This document shows positions 29,233 through 37,366 of a stretch of 64,000 nt of DNA, one piece after another (the stretch's first letter is position 1; every line of letters begins with the position of its first letter). The notes under the pieces are model-generated. The model saw only the letters and a program-made list of their open reading frames with translations, made no database searches and was not told the origin of the DNA. This stretch comes from Sporosarcina sp. P34 (lineage in GTDB: Bacteria > Bacillota > Bacilli > Bacillales_A > Planococcaceae): positions 434,001-498,000 of the forward strand of contig NZ_PDZC01000001.1 of NCBI RefSeq assembly GCF_002743375.1, written 5' to 3'. The position numbers and the translations under genes were made by a program.

Positions 29233-29259
29233 AATGTGCTGCCTTCCGTGCAGCACATT
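29233..29259. other. Intergenic hairpin before mtnN
   Basis: AATGTGCTGC and GCAGCACATT form a perfect 10-bp stem with a 7-base loop and no T-run. It could be a weak terminator or an mRNA-stabilising hairpin between the YrrS-like gene and mtnN. Confidence 0.5.
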
Positions 29260-29289
29260 CTAGTAAGTAAAAATGAGGAGAGGACCTAA

Positions 29290-29982
29290 ATGAAAATAGC
29301 AATTGTTGGTGCGATGGAGGAAGAAGTCCAAATCCTACGCAGAGAAATTGGACTTGGGAAAATCACGACTATTGGAAGCTGTGAGTTTATTGAAGGGAAA
29401 GTAGGCAAGCATCAAGTGATTGTGACGAAGAGTGGTATCGGAAAAGTAAACGCTGCCATGGCAACCGCAATCCTTTTGCAAAACTTTAAACCTGACATAG
29501 TGTTGAATACAGGTTCTGCGGGTGGAACTAATCCTGAACTTGAAGTAGGAACGATTGTAATATCTGATTATGTGCTGCATCATGATGTCGATGTAACTGC
29601 ATTCGGCTATGAGCTTGGCCAAGTACCTCAACTTCCTGCAAGCTTTCCTTCAGATCCTAAACTAATCGAATTTGCTAGAGAAGCTGTTATGGAGTTAGAT
29701 ACATATGAACATGCTGTAGGGACCATCGCTTCAGCTGATACTTTCATGGCTGACGCTGAAAAAGTTCTACAAGTTAAAAACAGATTTCCACGCGTAATTG
29801 CTGTAGAGATGGAAGCAGCGGCTGTTGCGCAAGTATGTTATCAGTTTAACACGCCATGTGTTGTCATCCGCGCACTTTCTGATATTGCCGGAAAAGAATC
29901 AACAGTTAGTTTTGATGAGTTTTTACCGCTAGCTGCCAAACACTCGTCACAGATTGTTTTGCGAGTCATCTCGAAACTTTGA
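29290..29982 (+). CDS. mtnN: 5'-methylthioadenosine/S-adenosylhomocysteine nucleosidase
   Basis: A 230-residue nucleosidase that removes adenine from MTA and SAH in the methionine salvage and SAM recycling pathways. Family features are MKIAIVGAMEEEV at the start, NTGSAGG, the substrate-binding EMEAAAVAQV and the catalytic aspartate in RALSDIAG. GAGGAGAGG precedes the ATG. It follows the YrrS-like gene as in B. subtilis. Confidence 0.95.
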   Translation: MKIAIVGAMEEEVQILRREIGLGKITTIGSCEFIEGKVGKHQVIVTKSGIGKVNAAMATAILLQNFKPDIVLNTGSAGGTNPELEVGTIVISDYVLHHDVDVTAFGYELGQVPQLPASFPSDPKLIEFAREAVMELDTYEHAVGTIASADTFMADAEKVLQVKNRFPRVIAVEMEAAAVAQVCYQFNTPCVVIRALSDIAGKESTVSFDEFLPLAAKHSSQIVLRVISKL

Positions 29983-30049
29983 TCGTTCTATGATAAAATG
30001 TCTAAGTAAACAGACTAGCAGTTCATTAGGTTGATAGGAGGGATATACA

Positions 30050-30130
30050 ATGGGATTCTTAATGGGTGGAGTGTTTATTGTCACAGCATTATTAGCAGCA
30101 GTTATTTTACGCGAGGTTAAAGCTGACTGA
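30050..30130 (+). CDS. 26-residue single-helix membrane peptide
   Basis: A short frame, MGFLMGGVFIVTALLAAVIL then REVKAD, with a strong ribosome site (TAGGAGGGATATACA) before the ATG. It is one hydrophobic helix with a charged C-terminal end, typical of small bacterial membrane peptides. It lies 67 bp after mtnN and just before a large bidirectional terminator. I do not recognise a family. The clear ribosome site, helix and stop-terminator arrangement support a real gene. Confidence 0.65.
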   Translation: MGFLMGGVFIVTALLAAVILREVKAD

Positions 30131-30140
30131 GTAAAGAAAC

Positions 30141-30199
30141 AAAGCGTTTCCGATGTGCGGGGGCTGTGGGCCTCTGTTGCACAATCGGAAACGCTTTTT
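30141..30199. terminator. Large bidirectional terminator, peptide gene / sigK
   Basis: AAAGCGTTTCCGAT and ATCGGAAACGCTTT pair over 14 bases, with GTGC/GCAC inside, and A/T runs on both sides. It separates the + strand peptide gene from sigK on the minus strand. Confidence 0.9.
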
Positions 30200-30202
30200 G
30201 TG

Positions 30203-30901
30203 TTATTGATATTCATGTTTGAATGATTGATATAATTTGACGATTGCCCGTTTCTCGATACGTGAAACATAGCTCCTGGAAATATTCAGTTGCTCGGCAA
30301 TTTCTTTTTGTGTCATCGGCTGATCATCCAGCAAGCCATAGCGTCTTTGAATGATTTCCAACTCGCGTGAGTCTAATTTATCCAAATGACGGTAGAGTCG
30401 CTCTTTTTGTTCATTTTGTTCTACGGTTGTTTGTGGAGGTATGTCGTTTGTTTGAAGGAGGTCCGCAATTTCTAGGGATTGGCCATCTTTATCCATGCCG
30501 ATTGGTTCGTAGAGAGAAACATCTTTTTGCACCTTTTTCTGTGTTCGTAAATACATAAGAATTTCATTTTCTATACAGCGAGCAGCGTACGTTGCGAGCT
30601 TGGTTTTTCGATCTGGTGTAAAGCTGTTGACAGCTTTCATCAGACCGATCGCTCCTATGGAAATATAATCGTCAAGAAGTTCATGCTTTGGCTGGAACTT
30701 TTTGACGATGTGGGCGACCAAACGCATATTGTGTTCAATAAGTTCATTACGTGCACTTTCATCACCATCAGCTAATCGTCTCAGGCACTCTGCTTCTTCT
30801 TTCTTGGACAACGGACGAAGGAAAGCTTGCCCTCTGATATAACCGATTAGCGCGGGGATCTCTAACCATAATTGCATGACGGCCAGGAAAAACCCGCTCA
30901 T
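30203..30901 (-). CDS. sigK: Sporulation sigma factor SigK
   Basis: A 232-residue mother-cell sigma factor for late sporulation. A hydrophobic pro-sequence of about 20 residues (MSGFFLAVMQLWLEIPALIG) precedes the mature protein and would be removed by SpoIVFB. Region 2 (YISIGAIGLMKAVNSFTPD; KLATYAARCIENEILMYLR) and region 4 (MTQKEIAEQLNISRSYVSRIEKRA) are complete. The gene is uninterrupted: there is no skin-type prophage splitting it. GGAGGTGG precedes the ATG. Confidence 0.96.
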   Translation of the reverse strand: MSGFFLAVMQLWLEIPALIGYIRGQAFLRPLSKKEEAECLRRLADGDESARNELIEHNMRLVAHIVKKFQPKHELLDDYISIGAIGLMKAVNSFTPDRKTKLATYAARCIENEILMYLRTQKKVQKDVSLYEPIGMDKDGQSLEIADLLQTNDIPPQTTVEQNEQKERLYRHLDKLDSRELEIIQRRYGLLDDQPMTQKEIAEQLNISRSYVSRIEKRAIVKLYQSFKHEYQ

Positions 30902-30927
30902 GTGACCACCTCCGATTATTAGTAGTT

Positions 30928-30957
30928 TACTCTATGCAAACGACGGAAGGTCTATCA
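30928..30957 (-). promoter_or_regulatory. Candidate SigE/SigK promoter of sigK
   Basis: On the minus strand CATAGAGTA (30936-30928) fits the SigK -10 pattern CATA-NNN-TA and is close to the SigE -10. TGATAGA (30957-30951) lies 14 bases further upstream as a possible SigE -35. This matches the known control of sigK by SigE and then SigK. Confidence 0.6.
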
Positions 30958-30976
30958 CTGACAAGAAATGCGATAA

Positions 30977-31027
30977 AATCAGACATAGTTGTGCGTGCAT
31001 GCCGCACAACTATGTTATAATCAGACA
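30977..31027. repeat. Long palindrome flanked by 9-bp direct repeats, upstream of yqeG
   Basis: ACATAGTTGTGCG (30983-30995) and CGCACAACTATGT (31003-31015) are a perfect 13-bp inverted repeat around TGCATGC. A consensus -10 TATAAT (31016-31021) follows at once. AATCAGACA occurs on both sides (30977-30985 and 31019-31027). The dyad fits an operator over the yqeG promoter; the flanking repeats also resemble a target duplication around a tiny insertion. Confidence 0.7.
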
Positions 31028-31056
31028 AGAATTTGTTGTAGGGCGGAGAGGATAAT

Positions 31057-31572
31057 GTGTTAAATCATTTTTTACCGAGTGCTTATGTAAAATCCGTTTT
31101 GTTGATTAAACCGGAAGACCTTCTTGAAAATGGTTTTAAAGGGATCATTACAGATTTAGATAACACACTCGTTGAATGGGATCGCGCGGATGCTACGCAA
31201 GATATTATGGCGTGGTTTAAGTCCATGCGCGATGCCGGTTTGCAAATTACAGTTGTATCCAATAACCATATTGAACGCGTCAGTCACTTTTGTGATCCAT
31301 TAGGCATTCCGTATATTTGCGAAGCGCGTAAGCCGATGAAAAAATCATTTCATCAGGCACTTGCTACATTGGGCTTGCCCAAAAAAGAAGTCGTCATGAT
31401 TGGCGATCAATTGTTAACGGATATCTTAGGTGCGAATCGAGTGGGACTGCAGTCGATATTAGTTGTCCCTGTCGCAAGTTCCGATGCGACAATTACGAAG
31501 TTTAACCGTGCGATAGAACGACGGATTATGGCAAGGTTTAAAAGAAAAGGATTACTTACGTGGGAGGACTAA
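31057..31572 (+). CDS. yqeG: HAD-superfamily phosphatase YqeG
   Basis: A 171-residue HAD-IIIA phosphatase with motif I GIITDLDNTLVEWD (two catalytic aspartates), motif II VVSNN, lysine in ARKPMKKSF and motif III MIGDQLLTDILGANR. The start is GTG 31057 with GGAGAGG upstream; the overlapping ATG at 31055 is out of frame. It opens an eight-gene operon running to yqeM. The substrate is unknown. Confidence 0.92.
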   Translation: MLNHFLPSAYVKSVLLIKPEDLLENGFKGIITDLDNTLVEWDRADATQDIMAWFKSMRDAGLQITVVSNNHIERVSHFCDPLGIPYICEARKPMKKSFHQALATLGLPKKEVVMIGDQLLTDILGANRVGLQSILVVPVASSDATITKFNRAIERRIMARFKRKGLLTWED

Positions 31573-31574
31573 AT

Positions 31575-32675
31575 TTGGAATTGATTAAGTGTATTGGATG
31601 CGGTATTACGATCCAAACGACGGATAAAACAATGGAAGGCTATGCGCCACCGGCTTCATTGGAAAAAGAAGATGTCATATGCCAACGTTGTTTTAAATTA
31701 CGAAACTATAACGAATTACAGCCTGTATCCTTATCAGGAGACGACTTTTTAGCGATTTTAAACGGAATTGGTGAAAAACAAGGCTTGATTGTGAAAGTGG
31801 TGGATATTTTTGATTTCAACGGTAGTTGGATCAATGGATTACATCGCTTTGTAGGCAAGAAAGATATTTTATTAATTGGTAACAAGGCAGATATCCTACC
31901 GAAAGCGATCAATCCGCAACGAGTGAAAAATTGGATGAAAACAGAAGCTGCAAAGTTAGGCCTCAAACCAATTGACGTACTGCTTGTGTCCGCTGTAAAA
32001 GGCAATGGCATGAGTGAAGCACTTGACGCGATTGAGAACTATCGTAAGGGTAAGGATGTTTATGTAGTTGGCTGTACGAATGTAGGCAAATCTACCTTTA
32101 TTAACCGGATCATTAAAGATGCGACAGGCATGGACGATGTAATTACGACGTCTTATTTCCCGGGTACTACACTGGATGTAGTGGAAATTCCCTTGGATGA
32201 CGGAAAAATGCTGATGGATACACCGGGTATTATCAACGATCATCAAATGGCTCATCACTTGGATCCTCATGATTTGAAGTTGATTACGCCGAAGAAAGAA
32301 CTAAAACCGAAAGTCTATCAGCTGAATGCTGAACAGACATTATTCATTGGCGGACTTGCACGTTTTGACTTCATTCAAGGTGGTCGCTCTTCTTTCAACA
32401 TTTATGCAGCAAACAGTTTGCCAATTCACCGCACGAAGTTGGAAAATGCGGATGAATTGTACAAAAATCATCTGGGTGACATGCTATCTCCACCAGGACC
32501 TGCATCACTTGAGAAGTTGCCGTCACTTGTGCGTCATGAATTTTCTATTAAGGAAGCGAAGACGGACTTAGTGATTTCAGGCCTTGGCTGGATTACGATT
32601 CAGCACGCTAATGTAAAAGTGGCTGTACACGCGCCAAAAGGTGTGAATGTTGAAATTAGACCTTCATTGATTTAA
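31575..32675 (+). CDS. yqeH: Ribosome assembly GTPase YqeH
   Basis: A 366-residue circularly permuted GTPase needed for 30S subunit maturation. An N-terminal zinc finger (CIGCG, CQRCF) precedes motifs in permuted order: NKAD (G4) first, then G1 GCTNVGKST and G3 DTPG. I choose TTG 31575 because GGGAGG lies 7 bases before it and the length then equals B. subtilis YqeH (366). Two bases separate it from yqeG. Confidence 0.94.
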   Translation: MELIKCIGCGITIQTTDKTMEGYAPPASLEKEDVICQRCFKLRNYNELQPVSLSGDDFLAILNGIGEKQGLIVKVVDIFDFNGSWINGLHRFVGKKDILLIGNKADILPKAINPQRVKNWMKTEAAKLGLKPIDVLLVSAVKGNGMSEALDAIENYRKGKDVYVVGCTNVGKSTFINRIIKDATGMDDVITTSYFPGTTLDVVEIPLDDGKMLMDTPGIINDHQMAHHLDPHDLKLITPKKELKPKVYQLNAEQTLFIGGLARFDFIQGGRSSFNIYAANSLPIHRTKLENADELYKNHLGDMLSPPGPASLEKLPSLVRHEFSIKEAKTDLVISGLGWITIQHANVKVAVHAPKGVNVEIRPSLI

Positions 32676-32696
32676 GAGGGACAGGAGGAAGACCAG

Positions 32697-33518
32697 ATGA
32701 AAAAATGGTATGCGGTTATAGGCGATCCAATCGCGCAATCTATGTCACCGGTCATGCATGATCAGTGGTTTAAAGAAAATGCCTTGGACGCAACGTATAT
32801 ACCGATTCATGCAACAGCGGGAAGCCTAGAGCAAACGATAAACAGCTTGCGTTCTCTCGGTTGCAGTGGCTTCAATGTGACAGTACCCCATAAGCAGGCG
32901 ATTCTCCCTTTCCTTGACGAAGTGGACGAGTCGGCAATGGTCATGAATGCGGTCAACACAGTATATCAAACAGATGATGGTGAACTAATCGGTGCCAATA
33001 CGGACGGAGCGGGGTTCGTGAAGTCGTTAGAAGAGTTTTCGGATTCAGTAAAAGGACCGGTATTACTTATTGGAGCTGGCGGTGCGGCTAGGGGTATCGC
33101 CTTTGCGTTGCAATCAGCTGGCTATGGACCTCTCTATTTCACGAATCGTACCGCTTCACGAGCTGCAGAACTAGCGGCAGATATGAAGGATGGTCATGCG
33201 CTTTCCATTGAAGATGCCAAAGATCGTCTCGGTGAGTTTGGACTTGTAGTGCAAACGACATCCGTCGGTATGAACTTTGCACAAGAAGGATTACCGCTCG
33301 ATCCAAAGAATATTGCAAATGGTGCAATAGTAGCGGACATCATTTACAATCCGCTTGAAACAGAATTTTTACGACAAGCAAAACAAGCAGGTGCCCAGAC
33401 GATGAACGGCATAGGAATGTTCGTCCATCAAGGTGCTCTTGCTTTTGAAAAGTGGACAGGCGTCTATCCTGACACGAAAAAGATGAACGATATGATTACA
33501 ATGAAAGTTGGCGGGTAA
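32697..33518 (+). CDS. aroE: Shikimate dehydrogenase
   Basis: A 273-residue NADPH-dependent enzyme that reduces 3-dehydroshikimate in aromatic amino acid synthesis. The substrate site is GDPIAQSMSPVMHD, with the catalytic lysine in NVTVPHKQ; the cofactor loop is LIGAGGAARG and the end GIGMFVHQGALAFEKWTG is typical. AGGAGGAAG precedes the ATG. It sits in the conserved yqeH-aroE-yhbY order. Confidence 0.95.
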   Translation: MKKWYAVIGDPIAQSMSPVMHDQWFKENALDATYIPIHATAGSLEQTINSLRSLGCSGFNVTVPHKQAILPFLDEVDESAMVMNAVNTVYQTDDGELIGANTDGAGFVKSLEEFSDSVKGPVLLIGAGGAARGIAFALQSAGYGPLYFTNRTASRAAELAADMKDGHALSIEDAKDRLGEFGLVVQTTSVGMNFAQEGLPLDPKNIANGAIVADIIYNPLETEFLRQAKQAGAQTMNGIGMFVHQGALAFEKWTGVYPDTKKMNDMITMKVGG

Positions 33519-33520
33519 AC

Positions 33521-33811
33521 ATGTTAACAGGTAAACAAAAAAGATTTTTACGCAGCGAAGCACATCATTTGGACGCGTTATTCCAAATTGGGAAAAGTGG
33601 TTTGACTGACGCAATCCTCGTGCAAATCGACGAAGCACTCGAAGCACGTGAATTACTAAAAGTGAGTGTCCTTCAAAATTGTGAGGAAGATAAGAAGGAA
33701 ATTGCTGAAAAGATTGGCGCGTACAAAGGTATCCACGTAGTTCAAATCATCGGTAACACCATTGTTTTATACAGAGAATCGACAGAGAAGAAGCGCATAC
33801 AATTACCGTAA
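33521..33811 (+). CDS. yhbY: CRM-domain RNA-binding protein YhbY (YqeI)
   Basis: A 96-residue single CRM (YhbY) domain protein that binds pre-50S ribosomes. It begins MLTGKQKRFLRSEAHHL and contains the GKSG loop (QIGKSGLTD) and the end QIIGNTIVLYRES. It starts 2 bp after aroE, so translation is likely coupled. Confidence 0.93.
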   Translation: MLTGKQKRFLRSEAHHLDALFQIGKSGLTDAILVQIDEALEARELLKVSVLQNCEEDKKEIAEKIGAYKGIHVVQIIGNTIVLYRESTEKKRIQLP

Positions 33812-33821
33812 GGAGAATCAG

Positions 33822-34406
33822 ATGAAACAAATCGGCATTTTGGGCGGAACTTTCAATCCGCCACACACTGGACATTTATTAATTGCCAATGAAGTGCGCT
33901 ATGCACTACAGTTAGATGAAGTATGGTTGATGCCTACCGCAGTCCCGCCTCACAAGATTGCGACAGGCGATGCGTCAGCTGAACAACGCTTGCAAATGGT
34001 GAAACTTGCGGTAGATGAAGTGGAAGGCTTGCGTGCGTCATCATTTGAAATTGAGCGCGGTGGAGTATCTTATACGTATGATACGGTATCGCAGTTACTA
34101 CAAGATGAAACAAATGTTCATTTTCATTTCATTATTGGCGGAGATATGATTGATCAGTTACCGACATGGTACCGAATTGAGGATTTACTCGAAATGGTTA
34201 CGTTTATCGGTGTAAAACGTCCAGGTGCTGATAATACTTCTGCAATCCCGGTACAATTAGTAGAAACACCACAACTTGATTTGTCATCCACATTGATCCG
34301 CCAACGTTTTGTAGAAGGTGGAACCGTGCAACTATTGATTCCCCCGGCTGTCGAAGCTTACATTCGAGAGGAGAGATTATATGGATCTTCAACAAGTTCG
34401 AAATGA
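33822..34406 (+). CDS. nadD: Nicotinate-nucleotide adenylyltransferase
   Basis: A 194-residue enzyme that joins ATP and nicotinate mononucleotide to form deamido-NAD. The nucleotidyltransferase motifs are GGTFNPPHTGH and, near the end, LSSTLIRQR (ISSTxIR type). AAGGAG precedes the ATG at 33822; 20 in-frame codons upstream overlap yhbY and are not conserved. It overlaps yqeK by 26 bases. It takes the NadC product made at 7 kb one step further. Confidence 0.95.
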   Translation: MKQIGILGGTFNPPHTGHLLIANEVRYALQLDEVWLMPTAVPPHKIATGDASAEQRLQMVKLAVDEVEGLRASSFEIERGGVSYTYDTVSQLLQDETNVHFHFIIGGDMIDQLPTWYRIEDLLEMVTFIGVKRPGADNTSAIPVQLVETPQLDLSSTLIRQRFVEGGTVQLLIPPAVEAYIREERLYGSSTSSK

Positions 34407-34953
34407 CCTAGAACAACGCTTACCTAAAGCGCGGTATGAACACGTACTGCGAGTCACGGAAACCGCAATGAAATTAGCTGAAGAAGTAGGTGTGTCAGTA
34501 GAAAAGGCTGAAATTGCTGGCTTATTTCATGATTATGCCAAATTTATGGATAAAGATGAATTACACGAATTACTAAAACGAGATGAAGAGTATGAACTCT
34601 ATGCACAATATCACTCTGAATTATGGCATGCGCCGGTTGGAGCTATGCTTGCGAAAGAGCGATATGGTGTAGAAGACCAAGATATCTTGCAGGCTATCCG
34701 TTTTCATACGACGGGACGTGCAGAAATGAGCGAGCTAGAGAAAGTGATCTATATCGCAGATTTAATCGAACCAGGAAGAAAGTTTCCGGGTATCGAAGAG
34801 CTACGCCAACGTATAGACGGGGAACCGCTCGAAGATCAAATGACAGAATGCATCCAGCATACATTTAAATTTTTAGTTCAGCGATACGCAGTCATTTTTC
34901 CACATTCATTTGATTGCTATAATGAACAGGTACGTAGAAGAAAGGAACAGTGA
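34381..34953 (+). CDS. yqeK: HD-domain phosphohydrolase YqeK
   Basis: A 190-residue HD-superfamily hydrolase; family members split diadenosine tetraphosphate symmetrically. Metal ligands are seen in YEHVLRV, GLFHDYAK (HD), SELWHAPVGA and IRFHTTG, with YIADLIEPGR following. Its ATG at 34381 lies within the end of nadD after GAGGAGAG. The nadD-yqeK pair is widely conserved. Confidence 0.93.
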   Translation: MDLQQVRNDLEQRLPKARYEHVLRVTETAMKLAEEVGVSVEKAEIAGLFHDYAKFMDKDELHELLKRDEEYELYAQYHSELWHAPVGAMLAKERYGVEDQDILQAIRFHTTGRAEMSELEKVIYIADLIEPGRKFPGIEELRQRIDGEPLEDQMTECIQHTFKFLVQRYAVIFPHSFDCYNEQVRRRKEQ

Positions 34954-34956
34954 AAT

Positions 34957-35301
34957 ATGCCAACATTATTGGAAGTAGCTTATGAAGCAGTAGATAGTAA
35001 GAAAGCAGAAGACATCGTAGTATTAAACATGGAGGGCATTTCACTAATTGCTGATCAATTCATCATTTGTCATGCTAACTCTGAAAGACAAGTACAAGCC
35101 ATCGCGCGCGAAGTAGCGGATGCGGCCTCAAAAGAAGGGTACACAGTGAAACGTTTGGAAGGATTCGATGCGGGTCGTTGGGTTCTAATCGATCTTCTCG
35201 ATGTAGTCGTGCATGTATTCCACAGAGATGAACGCGGATTCTACAACTTGGAAAAGTTATGGGGAGACGCACAGCTACTAAACGTTGAGGATGAAGTATG
35301 A
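34957..35301 (+). CDS. rsfS: Ribosomal silencing factor RsfS
   Basis: A 114-residue Iojap/RsfS-family protein that binds L14 and blocks joining of ribosomal subunits in nutrient stress. Family features include DIVVLNMEGISLIADQF, EGFDAGRWVLIDLLDVVVHVF and YNLEKLWGDA. AAAGGAACAG precedes the ATG. It overlaps yqeM by 4 bases. Confidence 0.94.
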   Translation: MPTLLEVAYEAVDSKKAEDIVVLNMEGISLIADQFIICHANSERQVQAIAREVADAASKEGYTVKRLEGFDAGRWVLIDLLDVVVHVFHRDERGFYNLEKLWGDAQLLNVEDEV

Positions 35302-36038
35302 GTTCTTCCTATTCAGCGTTCGCATCCATTTATGACGAACTAATGAATGATATCCCGTATGACGCCTATGTCGAGTTACTCGATTTGGCGTCTGCTGGCG
35401 TTTTCGGAAAAAAAGTATTGGATATAGGTTGCGGAACGGGTGTACTTTCTGCGAAGCTTGCAAAAAAAGGGGCATACGTAACGGGTGTTGATCTCTCTGC
35501 TGAAATGCTCGAGGTCGCTTCACATCGTGCGCAGTCACTTTCACTCGATATTCAGTTTATTGAACAACCTATGCAGCAATTACAGGTGGAAGATACGTTT
35601 GATGCTGCCATCATCTCAATCGATTCATTAAATTATGTCATCCAGCAGCATGATGTCGTGGACACGTTCCGCCGAATTTACGGTGTGCTTGCTACAGGTG
35701 GCGTGTTGCTGTTTGATGTGCATTCATTATACAAAATGGATGAAATTTTCCTTGAAGGACCGTTTGTTTATGATAATAGACGTATTGCATACATTTGGCA
35801 AACTACCCCTGGAGAAGAGAAGCATTCAATTTATTCCGAACTGGCGTTTTTCGTAAAACAACAAGATGATTCTTATCAGCGTTTTGACGAAGTACATATG
35901 CAACGAACGTTCGCAGTGCCGGAATACGTTCGAATGCTTGAAGAAGTTGGATTTCGTATTGAACGGGTTTTTGCAGACTGGGAAGATGAAGCACCTGAAG
36001 AGGAGAGCGAAAGAATATTCTTCCAAGTTCGAAAATAG
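35298..36038 (+). CDS. yqeM: SAM-dependent methyltransferase YqeM
   Basis: A 246-residue class I methyltransferase with motif I VLDIGCGTGVLSAKLA, acidic GVDLS and a motif IV-like AAIISIDSLNYV. The substrate is unknown. It starts inside the end of rsfS. In B. subtilis comER lies between yqeM and comEA; here the gap is 68 bp and comER is absent. Confidence 0.9.
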   Translation: MSSSYSAFASIYDELMNDIPYDAYVELLDLASAGVFGKKVLDIGCGTGVLSAKLAKKGAYVTGVDLSAEMLEVASHRAQSLSLDIQFIEQPMQQLQVEDTFDAAIISIDSLNYVIQQHDVVDTFRRIYGVLATGGVLLFDVHSLYKMDEIFLEGPFVYDNRRIAYIWQTTPGEEKHSIYSELAFFVKQQDDSYQRFDEVHMQRTFAVPEYVRMLEEVGFRIERVFADWEDEAPEEESERIFFQVRK

Positions 36039-36106
36039 GACTACCATAGTATTTCGGAATCAGGTATAGTGAATAAGACTCCATACGGTGCTGAAAGAAA
36101 GGATGG

Positions 36107-36772
36107 TTGCTTATCCGTTCGTTCCTTACCGAAAAATGGCGTACATTGATCATTCCTATTGCAGCATTCGCTGTACTTTCCACTGTTTTGTTCTTTCCCC
36201 GAGAACAGCCGGATCAACTATCCGAAGAACGTGGACAAACCCTATTTGAACCAATCGAATCTATGGAAAATACTGAGCAAAATAAAGAACTGGAAGCGCC
36301 TATTGAATTAGTCGCGGAAGCTGTCTCTGTTGCGATTCTGGTAGATGTTAAAGGTGCTGTGAAACATCCTGGACTTTATTCGATGCAAGATGGTGACCGA
36401 TTACTTGATGCGGTCGATAAAGCAGGAGGCTACACAGAGGCCGCCGACACTAGGTTGTTGAATCACGCCCAAAGACTGCAGGATGAATCTGTCATCTATG
36501 TGCCAATCGCAGGAGAAGAGCCACCTGTATACGAGCAACCGGCTCCAGCGTCATCTTCCTCAACTGACAGTTCCACAGGAAAAGTAAATATTAATACCGC
36601 AAATGAAAGCGATTTTCAGACGCTTCCTGGCATCGGCCCAGCCAAAGCGATGGCGATTGTCCAATATCGGGAAGAACATGGACCTTTTTCGCAATTGGAC
36701 GGAATAAAAAGCGTGTCAGGTATTGGCGACAAGACATTTGAAAAATTAGAACCACATATTATTCTTAACTGA
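36107..36772 (+). CDS. comEA: Competence DNA receptor ComEA
   Basis: A 221-residue membrane-anchored DNA-binding protein for transformation. One transmembrane segment lies at about residues 12-28 (IIPIAAFAVLSTVLF). An SLBB-type domain follows (VDVKGAVKHPGLYSM), then a serine-rich linker and two helix-hairpin-helix motifs (VNINTANESDFQTLPGIGPA; SVSGIGDKTFEKL). The start is TTG 36107 with AAAGGA upstream. It leads comEA-comEB-comEC. Confidence 0.93.
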   Translation: MLIRSFLTEKWRTLIIPIAAFAVLSTVLFFPREQPDQLSEERGQTLFEPIESMENTEQNKELEAPIELVAEAVSVAILVDVKGAVKHPGLYSMQDGDRLLDAVDKAGGYTEAADTRLLNHAQRLQDESVIYVPIAGEEPPVYEQPAPASSSSTDSSTGKVNINTANESDFQTLPGIGPAKAMAIVQYREEHGPFSQLDGIKSVSGIGDKTFEKLEPHIILN

Positions 36773-36785
36773 TGGAGGCAACCGT

Positions 36786-37349
36786 ATGGAGCGAATTACT
36801 TGGGATCAGTTCTTCATGGCGCAAAGTCATTTGCTGGCGATGCGCAGCACATGCACGCGACTCTCGGTAGGATCCATTTTAGTACGCGATCAACGCATTA
36901 TTGCTGGCGGCTACAATGGCTCGATATCGGGTGGAGATCACTGTATTGAACACGGCTGTTATGTCGTAGATAATCATTGTGTTCGAACGATACACTCAGA
37001 AATGAATGCATTACTCCAATGTGCTAAATATGGCATACCGGTAGCAAAGGCGACCATTTATGTCACGCACTTCCCGTGTTTACAGTGTAGTAAAGCATTG
37101 ATTCAAGCGGGTATTGAACGCGTTAAATATGCCGCGGATTATCGAAACAGTGAGTATGCACTTGAGCTATTTGCGCAAGCGGGTGTGGAAATTGAAAAAG
37201 TACCGTTTGACGAGCGTTCTATTGACTTCGCCAGTGAAGAGAAATTTTCATTATTCAACGAAATGTTGACGAAAATGCAGGAGCTTGGCGCTGAACCTGA
37301 AGAACTGGATACCCTTTTGCAAAGGGTGAATCATTTATTTGGCAATTAA
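36786..37349 (+). CDS. comEB: ComEB, dCMP deaminase family
   Basis: A 187-residue zinc deaminase-fold protein. The zinc/catalytic motif is HSEMNALLQC (HxE) and the other ligands are in PCLQC. Homologues deaminate dCMP to dUMP; in B. subtilis it lies in the com operon and helps localise competence proteins. GGAGGCAACC precedes the ATG. The C-terminal 40 residues extend past the deaminase core. Confidence 0.92.
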   Translation: MERITWDQFFMAQSHLLAMRSTCTRLSVGSILVRDQRIIAGGYNGSISGGDHCIEHGCYVVDNHCVRTIHSEMNALLQCAKYGIPVAKATIYVTHFPCLQCSKALIQAGIERVKYAADYRNSEYALELFAQAGVEIEKVPFDERSIDFASEEKFSLFNEMLTKMQELGAEPEELDTLLQRVNHLFGN

Positions 37350-37366
37350 TCCGATCGATACGATGG

